The notes: generated by a model from the letters alone, not told the origin. A DNA stretch of 64,000 nucleotides from Paramacrobiotus metropolitanus (GCF_019649055.1 NW_026570337.1:124001-188000), one strand, 5' to 3'. Shown: positions 28,256-41,029, counted from the first letter of the stretch. Program-made: numbers and translations.

Positions 28256-30065
28256 AATTCCTTTCGCTTTCGCGAAAACTTTCGCTTTCGCGCACTCCCA
28301 AACACATTTTTGTTGCGGTTTATGAAGTTCTGTAGCCAGTAGAGCCCTGCAACGGACTGGGAAATCCGATCCGCTCCGAACCCACTCCGATGTTCGGACC
28401 GGATTGGACGGATTTCAATCTGGAAAATTCGGAGTCGGAGTGGTTTCGGAGTTTTTGTGCACCTGATCGGATCGGGTTCGGATGCAGTCAAGACTCCGAA
28501 TAATCCGAAATTAAATAAATATTATTAATTAATTTTTATTGAATTTCACCCGTCTTCAAAACAAAAAAGTTCGTCAGCTTCGCGCTTCGCGCGAGGCTTC
28601 CATTTGCGCTAAATTAGTTTACACCGAAGTATCTGCTTTTGTTTAGTTGACTGTTCTTAATTGTCTGTCACTTTCTTTTATTAATTTTCCTGACACTTTT
28701 TAATATTAGAGTGTTTGACGATTGTTATGATGTGGTTATTTGTTATCGTCTTATCAGGGAATTTTAGTATAACTGCTTCGGTCAAACGGACTACATGTGT
28801 TGTGCGGCTCAGTCAGTTTAACTAGGCAGCGGCTTCCCTTTTTATTTGCAGCACTAGTAATTGGATTAATACTGGTGATTTAGATAATAATAATAATAAT
28901 AACAATAGTAGTAATAATATATACGTTTAACTAAACCTAAAGAACACATGAAACTACCATTTATTTTAGTTGCGGACGTTTAGAAACAACACTCACTTTA
29001 ATTTTCTCTCCTTATTTTTGACTCTGGCCAATACGTGGGTGATCCGTTTGCTGGACCGTATACAACAAAAAGATCTGATAAAGATTTCGACAATGACGAT
29101 AGCTAACTAGCTTCCCTAATTTTTTCAACACTGTAGTGTTAAAAAAGTTTAAATTTACCTAAAAAAAATTTTATATATATAAATCCTCTAGCGTAACCTT
29201 TATTATGCACAAGAAAATTGTACGTACTTGTGAGTTTGAAGTCTTTTTACTGCCGACAACATGGCATTTAAAAATTTTTTGTAATATAAGGATGTCCGGA
29301 TGTGTAATAGAATTAATATCCTTTGGAAAATTTTTCGGATCGGATCGGAGTGGGTTCGGATTGGCCAAAAATATTTTCGGATCGGATTGGTCGGAGTACG
29401 ATTTTTAGAATTCGGAGTCGGACTGGGTTCGGATAAAATTTTTTAAGTTTGGATCGGACTGGACGGAGTTTTCTACTCCGTTGCAGGGCACTAGTACTAG
29501 CCAGAACATTTGTATAAACAGGCGTGAAAACCGTTTGTGCGCACAACATCCGCTTCGGGAGTTATGGCTGTTAAAAATTCCAAAAATTTTAAATGCGTTC
29601 AGGTGTACTAAAAGTCTCTTTATCAACCGATCTTCTCCAAATTTTGCATGGAAACGCACACATGCATGAAGAACGTTTTTACACCGATCCAATGTTCTAG
29701 CATGTTTTTCAAATTTTAAAATGAATTTCAAAAAATTTAAAATTCATTTTAAACTTTGAAAAAAACCATGTAAGTCTGGATCGGTATAAAAACGATCTTC
29801 ACGGTTATGTGCATTTACGAGCAAACTTGAGAGAGATCGGTCCATATTAAAGCTTTTGGTACATCTGAACGCATTTTAACCTTTTGGAATTTTCTAACAG
29901 CCAGAACTCCCGAAGCGGACGTTGCGCGCACAAACGGTTCTCTCGCCAGTGTATACAAATCTTCTGGCTACAGAATGTCATAAACCGAAACAAAAAAGTG
30001 TTTGGGAGTGCGCGAAAGTAAAAGTCTTCGTGCATGTACTTACACGAATTTGGTACCATGTACCG
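28256..30065. mobile_element. Foldback repeat, split by a nested hAT-like element
   Basis: The left arm, GCGCACTCCCAAACAC...TTCTGTAGCCAG, continues after the nested insert with AACATTTGTATAAACAGGCG and AACCGTTTGTGCGCACAAC. The right arm (about 29765-30065) is the inverse of the same sequence, with the centre near 29735. A related copy lies at 62040-62420, and a fragment at about 30605-30700. The outer end reads CGGTACATGGTACCAAATT. No coding capacity; the left arm is shorter than the right. Confidence 0.7.
28340..29497. mobile_element. Non-autonomous hAT-like element nested in the foldback repeat
   Basis: The ends are TAGAGCCCTGCAACGGA and, inverted, TCCGTTGCAGGGCACTA. Sub-terminal GGATCGGA/CTCCGA-type words fill both ends for about 150 bases. 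Flanks read TAGCCAG on both sides (28333-28339 and 29498-29504), with the adjacent base differing, consistent with an 8-bp hAT duplication plus one change. The uninterrupted site is visible in the right arm of the host repeat. The interior has no transposase ORF. Confidence 0.8.
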
Positions 30066-30604
30066 GCCCACTTCCCTTAATTATCTTACGAGTGCGCTGT
30101 AAACTGAAATGTGAAAAAAGTCTTCATTACACCAAGCCGTATACAGTCTCCCCGTAAACTGTCGATAGAGAAAAGCATGATATCAAGAAACTGCTAACGC
30201 TATTGCATTTAGCCCGTTCAAAAACGGTGCTACATGTGTTATGTTTCTAAAAAAAGGTCTTTTCCATATCCCGTTCACATATCGATGCCGGTAAAACTGA
30301 AATCTGAATGAGGAAAAGTACAAAATACGGTACCAGCCAAATTATTGAATATTTATTTGCTTGAGATTAATATTTTACAAGACCAACAAATCGAAAAATT
30401 TCCCACTTGCATTTTTTAAAAAAAAGCTTCAAACGTTAACACAGAAGCGCTCGCAGTGGACAGCTTCGATAGATCGTTAGGAACTGCGCGCCTTAAATGC
30501 CACTATGAGTGAGAGCGCTTGTTCAGGACTGACTCTTCATCATAGTCCTTTTAAAGTCGTTAGTGAATCAAAAAAGCATCGTATCACGGGAAATTATTAC
30601 TTAG

Positions 30605-30705
30605 GGAGTGGCCCGGTACATGCCCCCAAATTGGCTTGTATGCAGGAAAATTTTCTTTTTCTCGCACTCCAAAACAATTTTTTTTGCATTGTTATATGGC
30701 GCTTT
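30605..30705. repeat. Fragment of the foldback family
   Basis: GGCCCGGTACATGCCCCCAA followed by AAAATTTTC...CTCGCACTCCAAAACA matches the outer arm of the 28.3-30.1 kb repeat. The rest of 30.07-31.33 kb shows no gene. Confidence 0.5.
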
Positions 30706-31334
30706 GCAGGCAACACAAGGTTGCTCAGCTAAAAGAGCAGCGGCAACCCTCTGGCACATGTTATGCTTACTAGACAACAACTAATGTTGGGCAAGCATGT
30801 CTGCCCAAAGATTAATATCAACACAAATAATCTACCATAATTCTACCATAAACAATCTACCATAAATTCACGCCCATTTTATGCGAAATCACTGCATATT
30901 GTTCGTTTCGGTCATTGTCGACCATCCAGCTTTACATTTATGGACTGAGTATTTGTGCACACCCATAAAATGGCTGATAAAAAACTACTGAATTGGAATA
31001 GTATCACACTATATCTGTACGTATCAGTGGCCTGTGCTTTATGCAGCGCGACGTCTCCTCTCTTTCCGGTTGGAAAAGATAGTTCTCCGCCTCCCGCGGG
31101 CTTCGACGGGCGGATTAAAGAATAGAGGTTATCTTCCCTTATAACAGCAGCGCTATGCGATATAAGTGACGATAAGTGACGGTATAAATCCAACCCTTTT
31201 ATACCACCAAGACACTTCAATGACAGTAGGTAAAGGCACTAATTAAACTGGCCTCTCAAGTTTCGTGTGATTTGCTTCCGTGCCACTGGAAGCGCACGCA
31301 TGGTTTTACCGGCCGTATTCGCACCGTATTGTGT

Positions 31335-31726
31335 TTGCTCGCCATCGACAGGTTTATTGTAATTGTACCAGAGGATGAACGCGGCCTGCCTGCGCCCTAT
31401 TAATATTGTAAATAAAGGCCACCCACAGGATGACGATCAAGTATCCCGGTGTCGCATGCCATCAATACGCGGTTGCAGAGGGAAATCAAAGTATCACCTG
31501 TTAGTGATTTACTGTAGCCTGATTAGTCTGATTATTTGGGGACGGGAAGGACACTTATACAAGCCCGCCGGGAATTGGGTTAGTGCGGGACATAACGATG
31601 GACAGCGCTGCACCATAACAGCAAGGCGACAGGCAGCGCGCGGTATACAGATATGTACAAGTATCTATGGTTATAACGGTGCGGCGCTAGCAAAACCTTT
31701 CATTCCCGTTTTGGGCCACCGGTAAG
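31335..31726 (+). promoter_or_regulatory. Conserved 5' flanking block of Kv copy 1
   Basis: The block shares ordered conserved segments with the sequences before Kv copies 2 and 3: TTTGCTCGCCATCGACA, CACAGGATGACGATCAAGTA, CCCGGTGTCG and ACAAGCCCGCCGGGAATTGGG. It ends immediately before the ATG. Its conservation relative to surrounding unaligned DNA suggests a promoter or 5' UTR, or simply shared ancestry of the duplicated unit. Confidence 0.5.
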
Positions 31727-34433
31727 ATGCCGGATTCTGATTTAGTTACGTTGAATGTCAGCGGCCACATATTTCAAACCGAGCGGAAGACTTTACTGAA
31801 ACATCCAGATACATATCTGGGCCAGCTCGTTCAGTCGAACCTTCCCGAGTATTTTCTGGCTCGCAGTTCTCGCATTTTCGGCCACATACTCAACTATTAC
31901 GGTACAAATCTGTTGCACTTTCCCGAAGATGTATGCGTCGCAGCCTTTGATGAGGAGTTGGCGTTCTACGGACTGACAACGGAATTAATCAGCCCTTGCT
32001 GCATGGCGAAGTATCGCAACAAACACCGCGAAAACGAGCCCCGCAGTAAACTGGATGAGGACAACAATGCAGGGAGGCCGTTCCACCTGCCGGGCAGAAT
32101 TCGGAGGAGTCTGGATAACCCGCTGTCTTCAAAAACTGGTCAGTGCTGGTATTTCTTCAGGAACCTCCTGATAGCAGGTATAACTTGTATAAAAAGGTTC
32201 GGTAAAGAAAAATGACAAGATCTAATTTGATTAGCTTTTTGCGCTTCACATGACTTCCGTTTTTTGTGCCCGCAGAAAATGATTTTTAAGATGATTTGCG
32301 TCACGGATTTCACGTCGTGTTTTCACAGTGACGATGGGGGTCCACATAATCAAAGCGGGCACCTGCGACACACACGAACCGCATTCAAGTTCCTGTGCAC
32401 GGCGATTTCACCGTTTTGTTTTCCCGCTTGATGTTGTGTACTTGGCAGCATTTACTGTGGAGTACGCGCTCAAAATATATGCAGTGCCAAAGACCGGCGC
32501 ATTTCTGCTGAGTTCCTCCTCTTTTTTCGATGCGGTATGTTACGATGTTGACAAATCCCATAATTATAGCTACAACTGTACATACAGCTAATACTGAAAC
32601 AGTCACAAAAGTTATTATCTTCCGCAGGTTTTTATCATCCGTTCTTGCCCGAGAATAATATGGAACGCCGAAGTCAACCAATACGATTTATTTGTGATAA
32701 TTATCGCTCTCCGTATGCTTCGCGCCTGTCGTAAGTCTAAAGCGTTGTCATAAAAAAACTGATTCGCAATAAATCCGAGCTTGCTTAAACCATCAGTGAT
32801 ATCACTTGTACGCATGGAAAAGCGGCTGTAGAGTTATATCGCCGTTACCGTAGTTATGGAAGTGCATGTATAAGAGTCCTCTTGATTGGAGTATATTTGC
32901 ATTGCAGTATGGAGAATTCCCCAACACATCCCGGGCAGCACTTCCGAGGATAAATTGTTCCGACAATGTCTGCTGACCATAGTGATTGTGACACTTTCCG
33001 CTTCGGTCATGATGTATCACTGCGAGAGAGCTCATGCTGAAACCCCCATTACTAGCGGCATGACCGCATTCTGGTACAACGCGATCATAATGGCGACCGT
33101 TGGGTACGTAACCGTTCGTAACAAAACTTTTATTATTTGAATACGATACATTTTATTTCAAACTTGTACAAGCAAATGCCTTTTAAAAGCTTAGACTCAA
33201 GTAACCAAAAGCTAGAACAAATAAAACAACTCCTCTAGCTCTTTTGAACAACCAACAGTTCCAAGAACCGAAGCGGCATTTCCACGCTGAATTTCAACAC
33301 TTATGCGCTGCCACAAAAACGTGGTAGCGCGCGCCTCTCTTGTTTGTTCTTTTATGCGTCGACCAACTTCATTGATGAACTGACGAGTACTGACGCCCAA
33401 ATTCCCGCAATTTCGCAGGCCAGATGTTGGAAAAAATAACGGTCGGTGAGTTCTTCATAACTACGCCGGTTTCGTTCGTCTGTATCCTCTGATGCCGATC
33501 CCGATACTTCTGCTGAGCCGGCGATGTACGACATAGCAAACGTGTCGCACACTGTTACATCCCAGATCACAGGGAGGCCGTTCTTCCAGGGGAAAAGTGA
33601 TAAACCGTCCGGCCGCTTACCATTTGACCTGCACAATCCAGGTGGCTCTAGAATAGTTGGAACTTTTGCTGAACCCAGGCTTCGCTGAATTAGGCTGTTC
33701 AGACTTGCGTGACGCTTGAATCTATTATTAGTTTCATGTTTTTATTATTAGTTTCATGTATTTTCTTGCATTTTCCTCGCCAAAAGATTTCCGTTTGGCT
33801 GGCTACCAGGTGTACTAAAATATTAGCAAAACTCAAATATTATTAGCAAAATATTAGCAAAACACAATTTCTTGTTCACGGAATGCCGGGATTTTTTCCC
33901 TTCGACTAGCCGGTCTAGCACTAGCTGCACGACTATCGAGAATTGAGATACATTTTTGAATGATAAAAAGAAAAGAAATCACTTTGTTACTTCTGATTCT
34001 GAAACGTAGCATTATTGGGCTACTCGTTGTCGCTATATGTACCAGCTGTATTCACTTACGTACATTAAGAACGTTAGCGCAATTCGAGTTACGATCAGTA
34101 TCTGTGTCACGAGAAAGCAAAAAAAAAAACCAAACGCTCTCATTAGACCATGGCCTTTTTTAGATACGGCGGTTTGGTACCAAAGAGTGTCACCGGAAAA
34201 ATCATCACTAGTACTTGCACGTTGAATGGTGCGCTTCTTATGATGGTATTCCTGCAAATGCTGTATCTGAACGCATGCCGGGCATCTGACCACTACTATC
34301 GCCTCCGTGAAAAGGTAATTACTGGTCAGCTATTAAATCCTTGCTGAAAACATGGTAATGCAATGGTCTACCTTATTTTCCCTAGCAAAAGACCCGACAG
34401 GCTTGGTCGGATCCAGCAGAAAGATCAGGCTGA
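31727..34433 (+). CDS. Voltage-gated potassium channel (Shab/Shaw/Shal-type T1), copy 1, intact
   Basis: Six exons: 31727-32177, 32329-32534, 32628-32730, 32908-33103, 34164-34314, 34386-34433. All have GT/AG borders and matching phases, giving 384 residues. Exon 1 is the T1 tetramerisation domain. It contains an exact HX5CX20CC zinc signature (H of LHFPEDVC to ISPCC), typical of non-Shaker Kv subfamilies, and ends in S1. Exon 2 has S2 (FPLDVVYLAAFTVEYALKIY), exon 3 S3/S4, exon 4 S5 and pore helix, exon 5 the rest of the filter (TVG|YG across the intron) and S6. S4 is poor: ALRMLRACLWRI, with only two or three Arg. S6 lacks the PVP hinge (LLMMVFLQMLYLN). The C-terminus is very short. It conducts K+ across the plasma membrane; voltage dependence may be weak. 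Confidence 0.85.
33205..33640 (-). mobile_element. LINE-type retroelement ORF fragment in Kv copy 1 intron 4
   Basis: Minus-strand frames encode KRPDGLSLFPWKNGLPVIWD, VTVCDTFAMSYIAGSAEV, then FINEVGRRIKEQTREARATT and VEIQRGNAASVLGTV. This is the conserved segment that follows reverse transcriptase in many invertebrate retroelement ORFs (recognised from general knowledge, not a search). Two frames are needed, so it is decayed. Related fragments lie at 39632-40009 and 59062-59515. Confidence 0.55.
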
Positions 34434-34867
34434 TGTCTTATCATGAATTTCGCTCATATATACTCACCATCAGGGGTTGTCAATTATATATAAAACTGGA
34501 GCCAGTTATGCGGAGACCAACAACAATCATCTTGAAAGTGAGACTACAATAGACATTGTCACTTTCATATCATCATGTTCTCAGTTTAAAATGTAACAAA
34601 CTCGCTGCATGTTCTTAAAGGTTAGTAAAGTGTCATCTTGTGCCTGGTGCTGTCTGCAGAACCGGCAGATGTGTGGTACCGCTCGTAGTCTGTTTTCTTG
34701 CCATTTATCCGCAGTTTTGCGGAAAATTATTATATACATGTCCATTCCACCTGTCCATCATACACATGTCCATGATAACTGTACATTTTCGTCGCGTTTC
34801 TCGGCTACTTTTTAGTTTTCCTTGATGTGTCACGCCAAACACGAACAATGAGAGGTACCATTAAGAA
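34434..34867 (+). other. 3' flank of Kv copy 1
   Basis: Homologous in pieces to the 3' flank of copy 3 (for example ACCAACAACAATCAT...CATCATGTTCTCAGTTT versus 46905-46975). No other gene seen. Confidence 0.45.
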
Positions 34868-34870
34868 TTA

Positions 34871-35040
34871 GGCCTTGTCCCGAATTCAAAGCGAATCTCG
34901 CTATGTACCGGTACGGTTGCTCAACCGCACGAGATGGCTGTATGCAGTGGCCACGCCTCACAGATACGGTACGCGAAGCCACCTCGCGAGGTGGAGTTGC
35001 TGTATCGCAACGAGATTCGCTTTGAATTTGGGACGAGGCC
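34871..35040. mobile_element. Tourist-like (PIF/Harbinger) MITE with TTA duplication
   Basis: Terminal inverted repeats of about 30 bp start GGCCTTGTCCCGAATTCAAA and end with the complement. Flanks are TTA at 34868-34870 and 35041-35043. A 3-bp TTA target and GGCCTTGTCC-type ends are characteristic of Harbinger-mobilised MITEs. Length 170 bp, no coding. It may have been moved by an element like the one at 25-28 kb, but the termini do not visibly match. Confidence 0.85.
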
Positions 35041-35043
35041 TTA

Positions 35044-37049
35044 ACGACTTAGGTTGTCCGTATCTTGGCTGTTATTACAGAAAACAATCATATCCAGAAG
35101 AGGTTCAATTGATGTAGACTGTAGAGCGTATCCTTTAGCATACAATTGTTAGCAGTAGCAAAAGGCGGGAAAAACTCACTGAAAATAAAATGCACAGAAA
35201 ATAAATAGCATTTGCACCGCTCACTGTTTCTTAAACGGAATAGTTAATTAGTGGTAATAGTTAATGGTACTAGTTGTAAGTAGTGCTGATATAGTGATAC
35301 TAGTACTGTTATTGGGAGCGGTACATGTAATGCTTACATTTGTCGCGTAATATGGTATCGGAGATTTGACAAATACCTATGGATAAATACAGTACCAGGT
35401 GTTATGGACAGTGCAAGCTTGTCCCGTAATTTCCTTTCGCAAAAGAACAGGGAAATGCACTGCGCAGGTTACGCCAAACTGCATTCAACGGCGCGCCACG
35501 CCACACTGTTTAAACACGTAACATGCATTCGGCTGGCTGCTGGCTTGGTGCCGCCAGATAGTTTAATGAGAATAATCGTAATCGCCTGGCGGAATGTGGC
35601 TAGGAACGGTCAGTGCAGTTAAAAACAATCTAACTGCAAAGCGCGTTTAGGCAATCCGATAAACGTAGTAAAGTGGCCATCGTTTCTAGCGCAGACTTTG
35701 CGCTGGCTGTACCTTTACGATGGAAATTATCGGACCCACTTGAGCATATAACTTTATTTGGTATTAGCCTCGTACAGTGCTCATGCAGCAATATGTATGG
35801 CGCCGGTGAACATATAATACACACTACTAAAATTACGAAAACTAAACCATCAAAAACACATTCAAAATCGACACAAGTAGCGTTATTTACAGAGGTTACG
35901 TTGGATATTAATTAATATTATCCACAAAATCAACCGCCGCACCTCGGTATACTTACAACAGTCATTTAAGAATGTTTCGCGGGAGCCGTAAAATCAAAAT
36001 TCCCCGGCGTTATTTGTTTCACGATTTATATGGTGAAATAGATCTAAACGGAAAATGTGCAAGCATATGTAGGAGTATGTACAGCAGTTAATCGGCTTTA
36101 TTATGTACTTGCCAAACGATAATTATTATTATAGTTTCAGTGTGATGGATCATGTTGTAAAAGATGCGGTGACGCATCATGCAACCCAAAACCACTTTTA
36201 CTTGCACACCGGCAGCGTTCTGACACACTTTATAGCGCACAACCATTGCGTAAAAATGTTTGCTGGGAAGATAAGCATTAGTCTGCAAATATATTCTTGT
36301 GCGATGTACGTATTCACACACATTTTATACGAAATCGATGGCTACTTAGTTCGTTGGTACCGCGCCCATTGTCGGTCGACCGCATAAGATGCTTACTAAG
36401 AAAATTAATTAATTTAAATAGTGCTTCACGATGCATACCAGTTCCTGTGTTCGTGTGCAAGCAATGTTTTGCCGCGGGCTTCTGCGAGAGGACTGAAACT
36501 TAAAGACCATCTCAACTATGTATAACGCAACCGCTACGTGCAAATTCATTTGAGAAATGCTTACGCTGCTGCATAAGGAGCTTCATTATTTAGTCATTAA
36601 TGCCGCCAGGACAATTAAATGGCACTAAGCAAGTACATTAATTAACCTGGGCGTATCAGTTTCACATGGTTTACTTCTGTGGCTCGGGATGCGCATGCAT
36701 GGTTTAATTTACTGACCATCGGCATCGCTTCCTTAATAAATCCCTAAAATAAATCCACCTCAAAATAAAAGAGGTTGATGATGGTCTAAAGGCCGCAAAG
36801 CAGCGAAATGACCATATAGAAGATTTCATGCATGCGGATGCGGGATTGGCTATTCTAATGGTGTACCAGATCCGAGATCGGCACTGGCGTTTGGCAGATG
36901 CGACAGCCTGCCGTTAGAACCATAAAATCGATTTTCGGGACGAGGCTGACAAACAACACCGTTTTCGTTGGAAAATGCCAAACGTCTCCATGAGCACTTC
37001 AGGCATCGCCGCTGGCGGATGTACTTGCTGTGGGGAAATCGAGAACGAA
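35044..37049. other. Intergenic region upstream of Kv copy 2
   Basis: No gene seen. Segments at 35950-36060 match 43500-43660, and 36616-36715 matches 31215-31320. The duplicated Kv unit therefore extends over 1 kb upstream of the coding sequence. Confidence 0.5.
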
Positions 37050-37487
37050 ACGATTGTGTTTGCGCGCCACCGACATGTTCGTTGGGTCAGCGGATGCATG
37101 CGGCCTGTGTGGGCTCATCCAAACAAAGGCCATTTACAGGTTGACGATCACGTCTCACGGTGTCGTATGTCACCAAGAATAGCGCCGAAGTATATCAGCT
37201 AGCTGTTAGTGCGAACTGCGAAGATGGATTTACTGTAGGATAACCGATAACCTAATTATCCAACGGTTAGTACGGAAATGGTAATTATACAAGACCGCCT
37301 GGAGTTGAGTTAGAGCGTGCTCAATGACGATTAATAGTGCTGCACTTTAAGAGCATGGCGACAGACGCAGTTGCAGCTGCATCAGATGAAGCCAGAATAT
37401 GTAAAGTAATTGCGCTTGTATTATCAGGCACCAGCAGGCAGCATCAGCACCTTTCATACCCGTGAACCGCTTTAATTCACCCGCAAA

Positions 37488-38832
37488 ATGCCGGAATCAG
37501 ACGTAGTTACGTTCAATGTCAGCGGGAAAATATCTGAGACCCTGCGGAGCACTATATTGAAATATCCAGATACATATCTGGGCAATCTTGTCCAATCCAA
37601 CCTTCCCGAATACTTTATCGCTCGCAGTCCTCTCTTCTTCGGCCACATACTCAACTATTACCGGACGGAGCTTTTGCATTTCCCCGAAGATGTATGCATG
37701 ACAGCCTTTGATGAGGAGTTGTCGTTCTACGGACTGTCAGCGGAATTATTCTGCAACTGCTTCATTGCGAGGTATCGCAATCGACGCCTGACCAGCCAGC
37801 CAACGGATGGAGATAAGAACAGCACAGGAAAGCCGTTGCATCTGTCGGTCCGAATCTGTCTGTCGGGTTTAGATAACCTACTATCGTCGAAAACGGGCCT
37901 GATCTGGTATTTCTTTACCAACATCTTGATAGCAGGTAACGTGTGAAACAAGGTTCGATTGAATAAAATAAAAAAAGTTTTGTTTCTTTTTGCGCTTTAT
38001 ATGTCTGACATGTGTCTGCGCGCTGACATCTTGTAAAAAGTTTTGCGCTAAGGATTCAGTATTTTTAAAGTGACGTTGGTGGTTCACATAATCGAAGCGG
38101 GCGTCTGTGGCACACTCGAACAGCATTCTATTTCCTGTGCAGACCGATTTAGTCGCTGTCTTTTTCCCCTGGATTCTGTGTACAGATACGTGGCAGTGTT
38201 TACTGTGGAGTACGCGCTAAAAAATATGCAGCTCCCAAGATAGGAACGTTTTTGTTGAGCTTCACCTCTTTCTTGGATACGGTATGTAGACAACTCTCAC
38301 ATTATAGCTACAACTGTGCAGGTATCGGAATATTCACGCATATTATTATGTTCTGAAGGTCTTTATCATCTGTTCTTGCCCAAGAATAATCTGGGGCGCT
38401 GAGGTCAGCCAGTACGATCTGTTTGTAATAATCGTTGTTCTCCGTATGCTTCGCACCTTTCGTAAGTCCCAATCATTCGTAAGCGTTGTAAAAAAAACAC
38501 TGCTTGACAGTAAATCAAACCTAGAAACATCAGTTGTATCACGTGTAAGCATGCAAACGGCTGCAGATTTGCATCGGCGTTACCGTAATTATCGAATTAT
38601 AAGCTTTTCCGTAACTGGAGTGTATTTGCATTTCAGTTTCAATAATTCCCCAAAACAACATGAAGAGCAGTGGCGAGGAAGCGTTTTATCTATTTGTCCT
38701 GCAAATCTTAGGCATCGTGGTACTTTGCGCTGCCATATTGACGTTTCAATGCGAGAAAGAATATCCGGAATCACCCATTGTTGGCGGCCAGACCGCAATC
38801 GGGCACAGCGCCATTACGGTGGCGACCGTTGG
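37488..38832 (+). pseudogene. Kv channel copy 2: frameshift and missing S6 exon
   Basis: Exons by alignment to copy 1: 37488-37935 (T1+S1, open), 38071-38281 (S2), 38359-38461 (S3/S4) and 38637-38832 (S5-pore, ending TVG at the donor). Exon 2 is 211 bp instead of 206: a 6-base insertion (extra AGATAC-like bases) and a one-base deletion in an A run near 38220, which puts it out of frame and brings a TAG. The T1 zinc signature lost one Cys (FCNCF instead of CC). No exon with the YGG-S6 sequence exists between 38832 and the 3' flank match at about 39110-39245; it appears deleted. Exon 4 is well preserved, with a full S5 (FVLQILGIVVLCAAILTF). The upstream flank (37050-37487) matches the other copies. 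Confidence 0.8.
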
Positions 38833-38899
38833 GTAAGTGCAATACGGACTGACACATGCATCCAAACCTTAGACCGTGCATTACACGCGGATAGCCTAA

Positions 38900-39090
38900 A
38901 ATTTAATGTACATACATATACGTACATATACGTGGATATATACATACATATAGCGTAGATATATACACAGATATATACACAAATGCCCATAGATTTTTAC
39001 ATACACGTATATACGTTCATACATATGCGCCGACAGCATACTTATACCGTACTCGTACACGTAATTTTTACCTAATACGATAATTACGTT
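38900..39090. repeat. TACATA/TATACG-rich microsatellite
   Basis: Interrupted runs of ACATACATATACG and related words after Kv copy 2 exon 4. A similar tract lies at the same relative place in copy 3 (46030-46160). Confidence 0.6.
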
Positions 39091-39464
39091 CAAATATGTA
39101 CGGAGCTGCAGCAGCGGGCGGATGTTATCGCCGTTTAACGGAAGCTGTAGAAGGATATGTGAAGTGTGGTGGGGACAATTTCCGATGCTGATAACGTAGA
39201 AGAGGTGTCCTTGTTATGCATTGCACTTGTACAGTGTGCTTGTGTAGAATTTTTTATTAAAGCAACTTGGACGCTTGCCTGAGTGTCCTTGGAGCTTTCA
39301 CCATTTTTTGGAGCCTTTTTTGTCGTCTAAGATACGACACCAAAGCTGATTACTCTGGTCCAAAATTCAGTGAATTTCGGGCTAGGGTAATCAGCTTTGG
39401 GCCAGGTAATCAAAGTTGACCAAATATAAGCGCATAACTCGACATTGAGACATCATGTTCAAAT

Positions 39465-39650
39465 ACGCGGGAATGACGGTAGCGCATTTCAGCCATCACT
39501 GTACTAGTATCACGTTGAGGCAATACATTTGACTGAATCTGGCGCGGTACATAGGCACCATGTTTAGCCACAATCTTATACTCCAGCCGGCTGACGGCAG
39601 CCAGTACAATGATGGCAGAAATACGCTACCGTCATTCCCTCGTGTAGCCA
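39465..39650. repeat. Inverted repeat (about 39-bp arms)
   Basis: GGGAATGACGGTAGCGCATT (39465-39505) is matched in inverse orientation at 39610-39648. The dispersed repeat of the 23.1 and 50.4 kb family sits in the loop. Just upstream, CCAAAGCTGATTAC and GTAATCAGCTTTGG (39352 and 39389) form another 14-bp hairpin. Confidence 0.6.
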
Positions 39651-40009
39651 AAATCATCAGAGTCATTCATGCGTTTGGAACGTGCGTTAAATGTACCCAG
39701 AACAGCAGCTGCATTTCTTCTTACTACCGCTAGACTTGAACGTTGTCTCAAAAAGGCTGTAGATCGAGGCTCTCCAGTAATATCACGGATCTTGCGGCCG
39801 ACAAAACGAATTAGCTCGGCGAAAGGCAATCCAAAAGTCCCAAACCTCTCGACGGCCAGAGGATAGAAAAGATATCCCAAATCTTCGACGATGGCGTATT
39901 TCCGCCGCTGGAAGTCTTCCGCCATCTGCGCCACTCCTCCGGCTTTCCAGGAGCTAGCGTGCACGTGCACTACGACCATGTTCTCGCTTTCCAGTTTCCC
40001 TTTCGTCAT
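39632..40009 (-). mobile_element. LINE-type retroelement ORF fragment
   Basis: A single open minus frame encodes KYAIVEDLGYLFYPLAVERF, FAELIRFVGRKIRDITGEPR and SLAVVRRNAAAVLGTF, the same conserved post-RT segment as at 33.2 and 59.1 kb. No ends identified. It is followed (40.0-40.3 kb) by GC-rich sequence without an assigned gene. Confidence 0.5.
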
Positions 40010-41029
40010 ACCGTGCGCCGCGCGGATGTTCCTGGTTCAGTGCGTGCTTCCAGGGCCATTTCGTCGTCCTGCTGACCTGCCCGGCCCGTCGATCTGTATA
40101 AAGGAGCGCCGACGACGCCGAGCAGGAACCGTAACGCTGCCGACGGTCCCGCTAGACTCCCCGGCGCCGGGCACAGTGCCGCGCGCGTCCTGGTCGTTCA
40201 CCATCCGGCCAGTGACCTTTCCGACAGGCGTCAGCAGCAGCCGACAAAAGTTTTTGCGCCAGTCGGCGACCTTAAATTGGCCGGTAGTACATTGGTCAAA
40301 TGAATGTCACTTTTCATCACGTCCGTCACCGGCTATTCGCACCCGGGCATGGAGAACACCGCTGTGGTGCACTTGCATATATGGACAACTTGCGGGTCAA
40401 TTTGGATCCGCTGTAAATATATACCTGATCGCCTCTCGGCGAAACCCCTGAAGGAGGCGCTGTGCAGATTAGTTCCTAGTACCTCCCAGCGATTCCGCTC
40501 TCGCAACAGTCGAGAACGAGGTTTTCCACAAGAACTAGAAAGCCATAATTCTTTTTATTTCGGCAGCAGCCAGTACACAGAGCAATACGCTTGCGCAGAT
40601 TAAGACTAATTAAAATGAGTGAATTTTAAACGATAAAAAAAAACAGACAAAGTCAGTACGAGTATCATAATGAATCGCCCGCCTTGGCAATATATTCGCT
40701 ACCGCCCGTGGGGGGCGGGTTGTGCAAGCGCTTCTTGCCGCGCGTCGCCAGCATCTACTTGTCATGGTTATCTCTATATAATAATCGCGTAAGCCTTAAT
40801 CTGGGTTTATTTTTATTTGTTGCCGATTTAATCTGTATATTTTAATAATTATTCGATATTAATTTGTATTTATTGCTTTATATTTCTAATACTTTTTGTT
40901 TAATTTAAATTTATACCGATCGTATTTATTTCTCTTCCTTGCATATCTATAATTTTATAGTTCGGTTAATATTGATTTGCAAAAAAAATTAATAAATATT
41001 TTTATTGATTTTTATTTTGATATTCGCGA

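Noticed and set aside
31363-31725. ORF just upstream of Kv copy 1 as a separate gene or uORF
   Set aside because: It is not kept open in the aligned blocks of copies 2 and 3; the block conserves DNA, not the protein.
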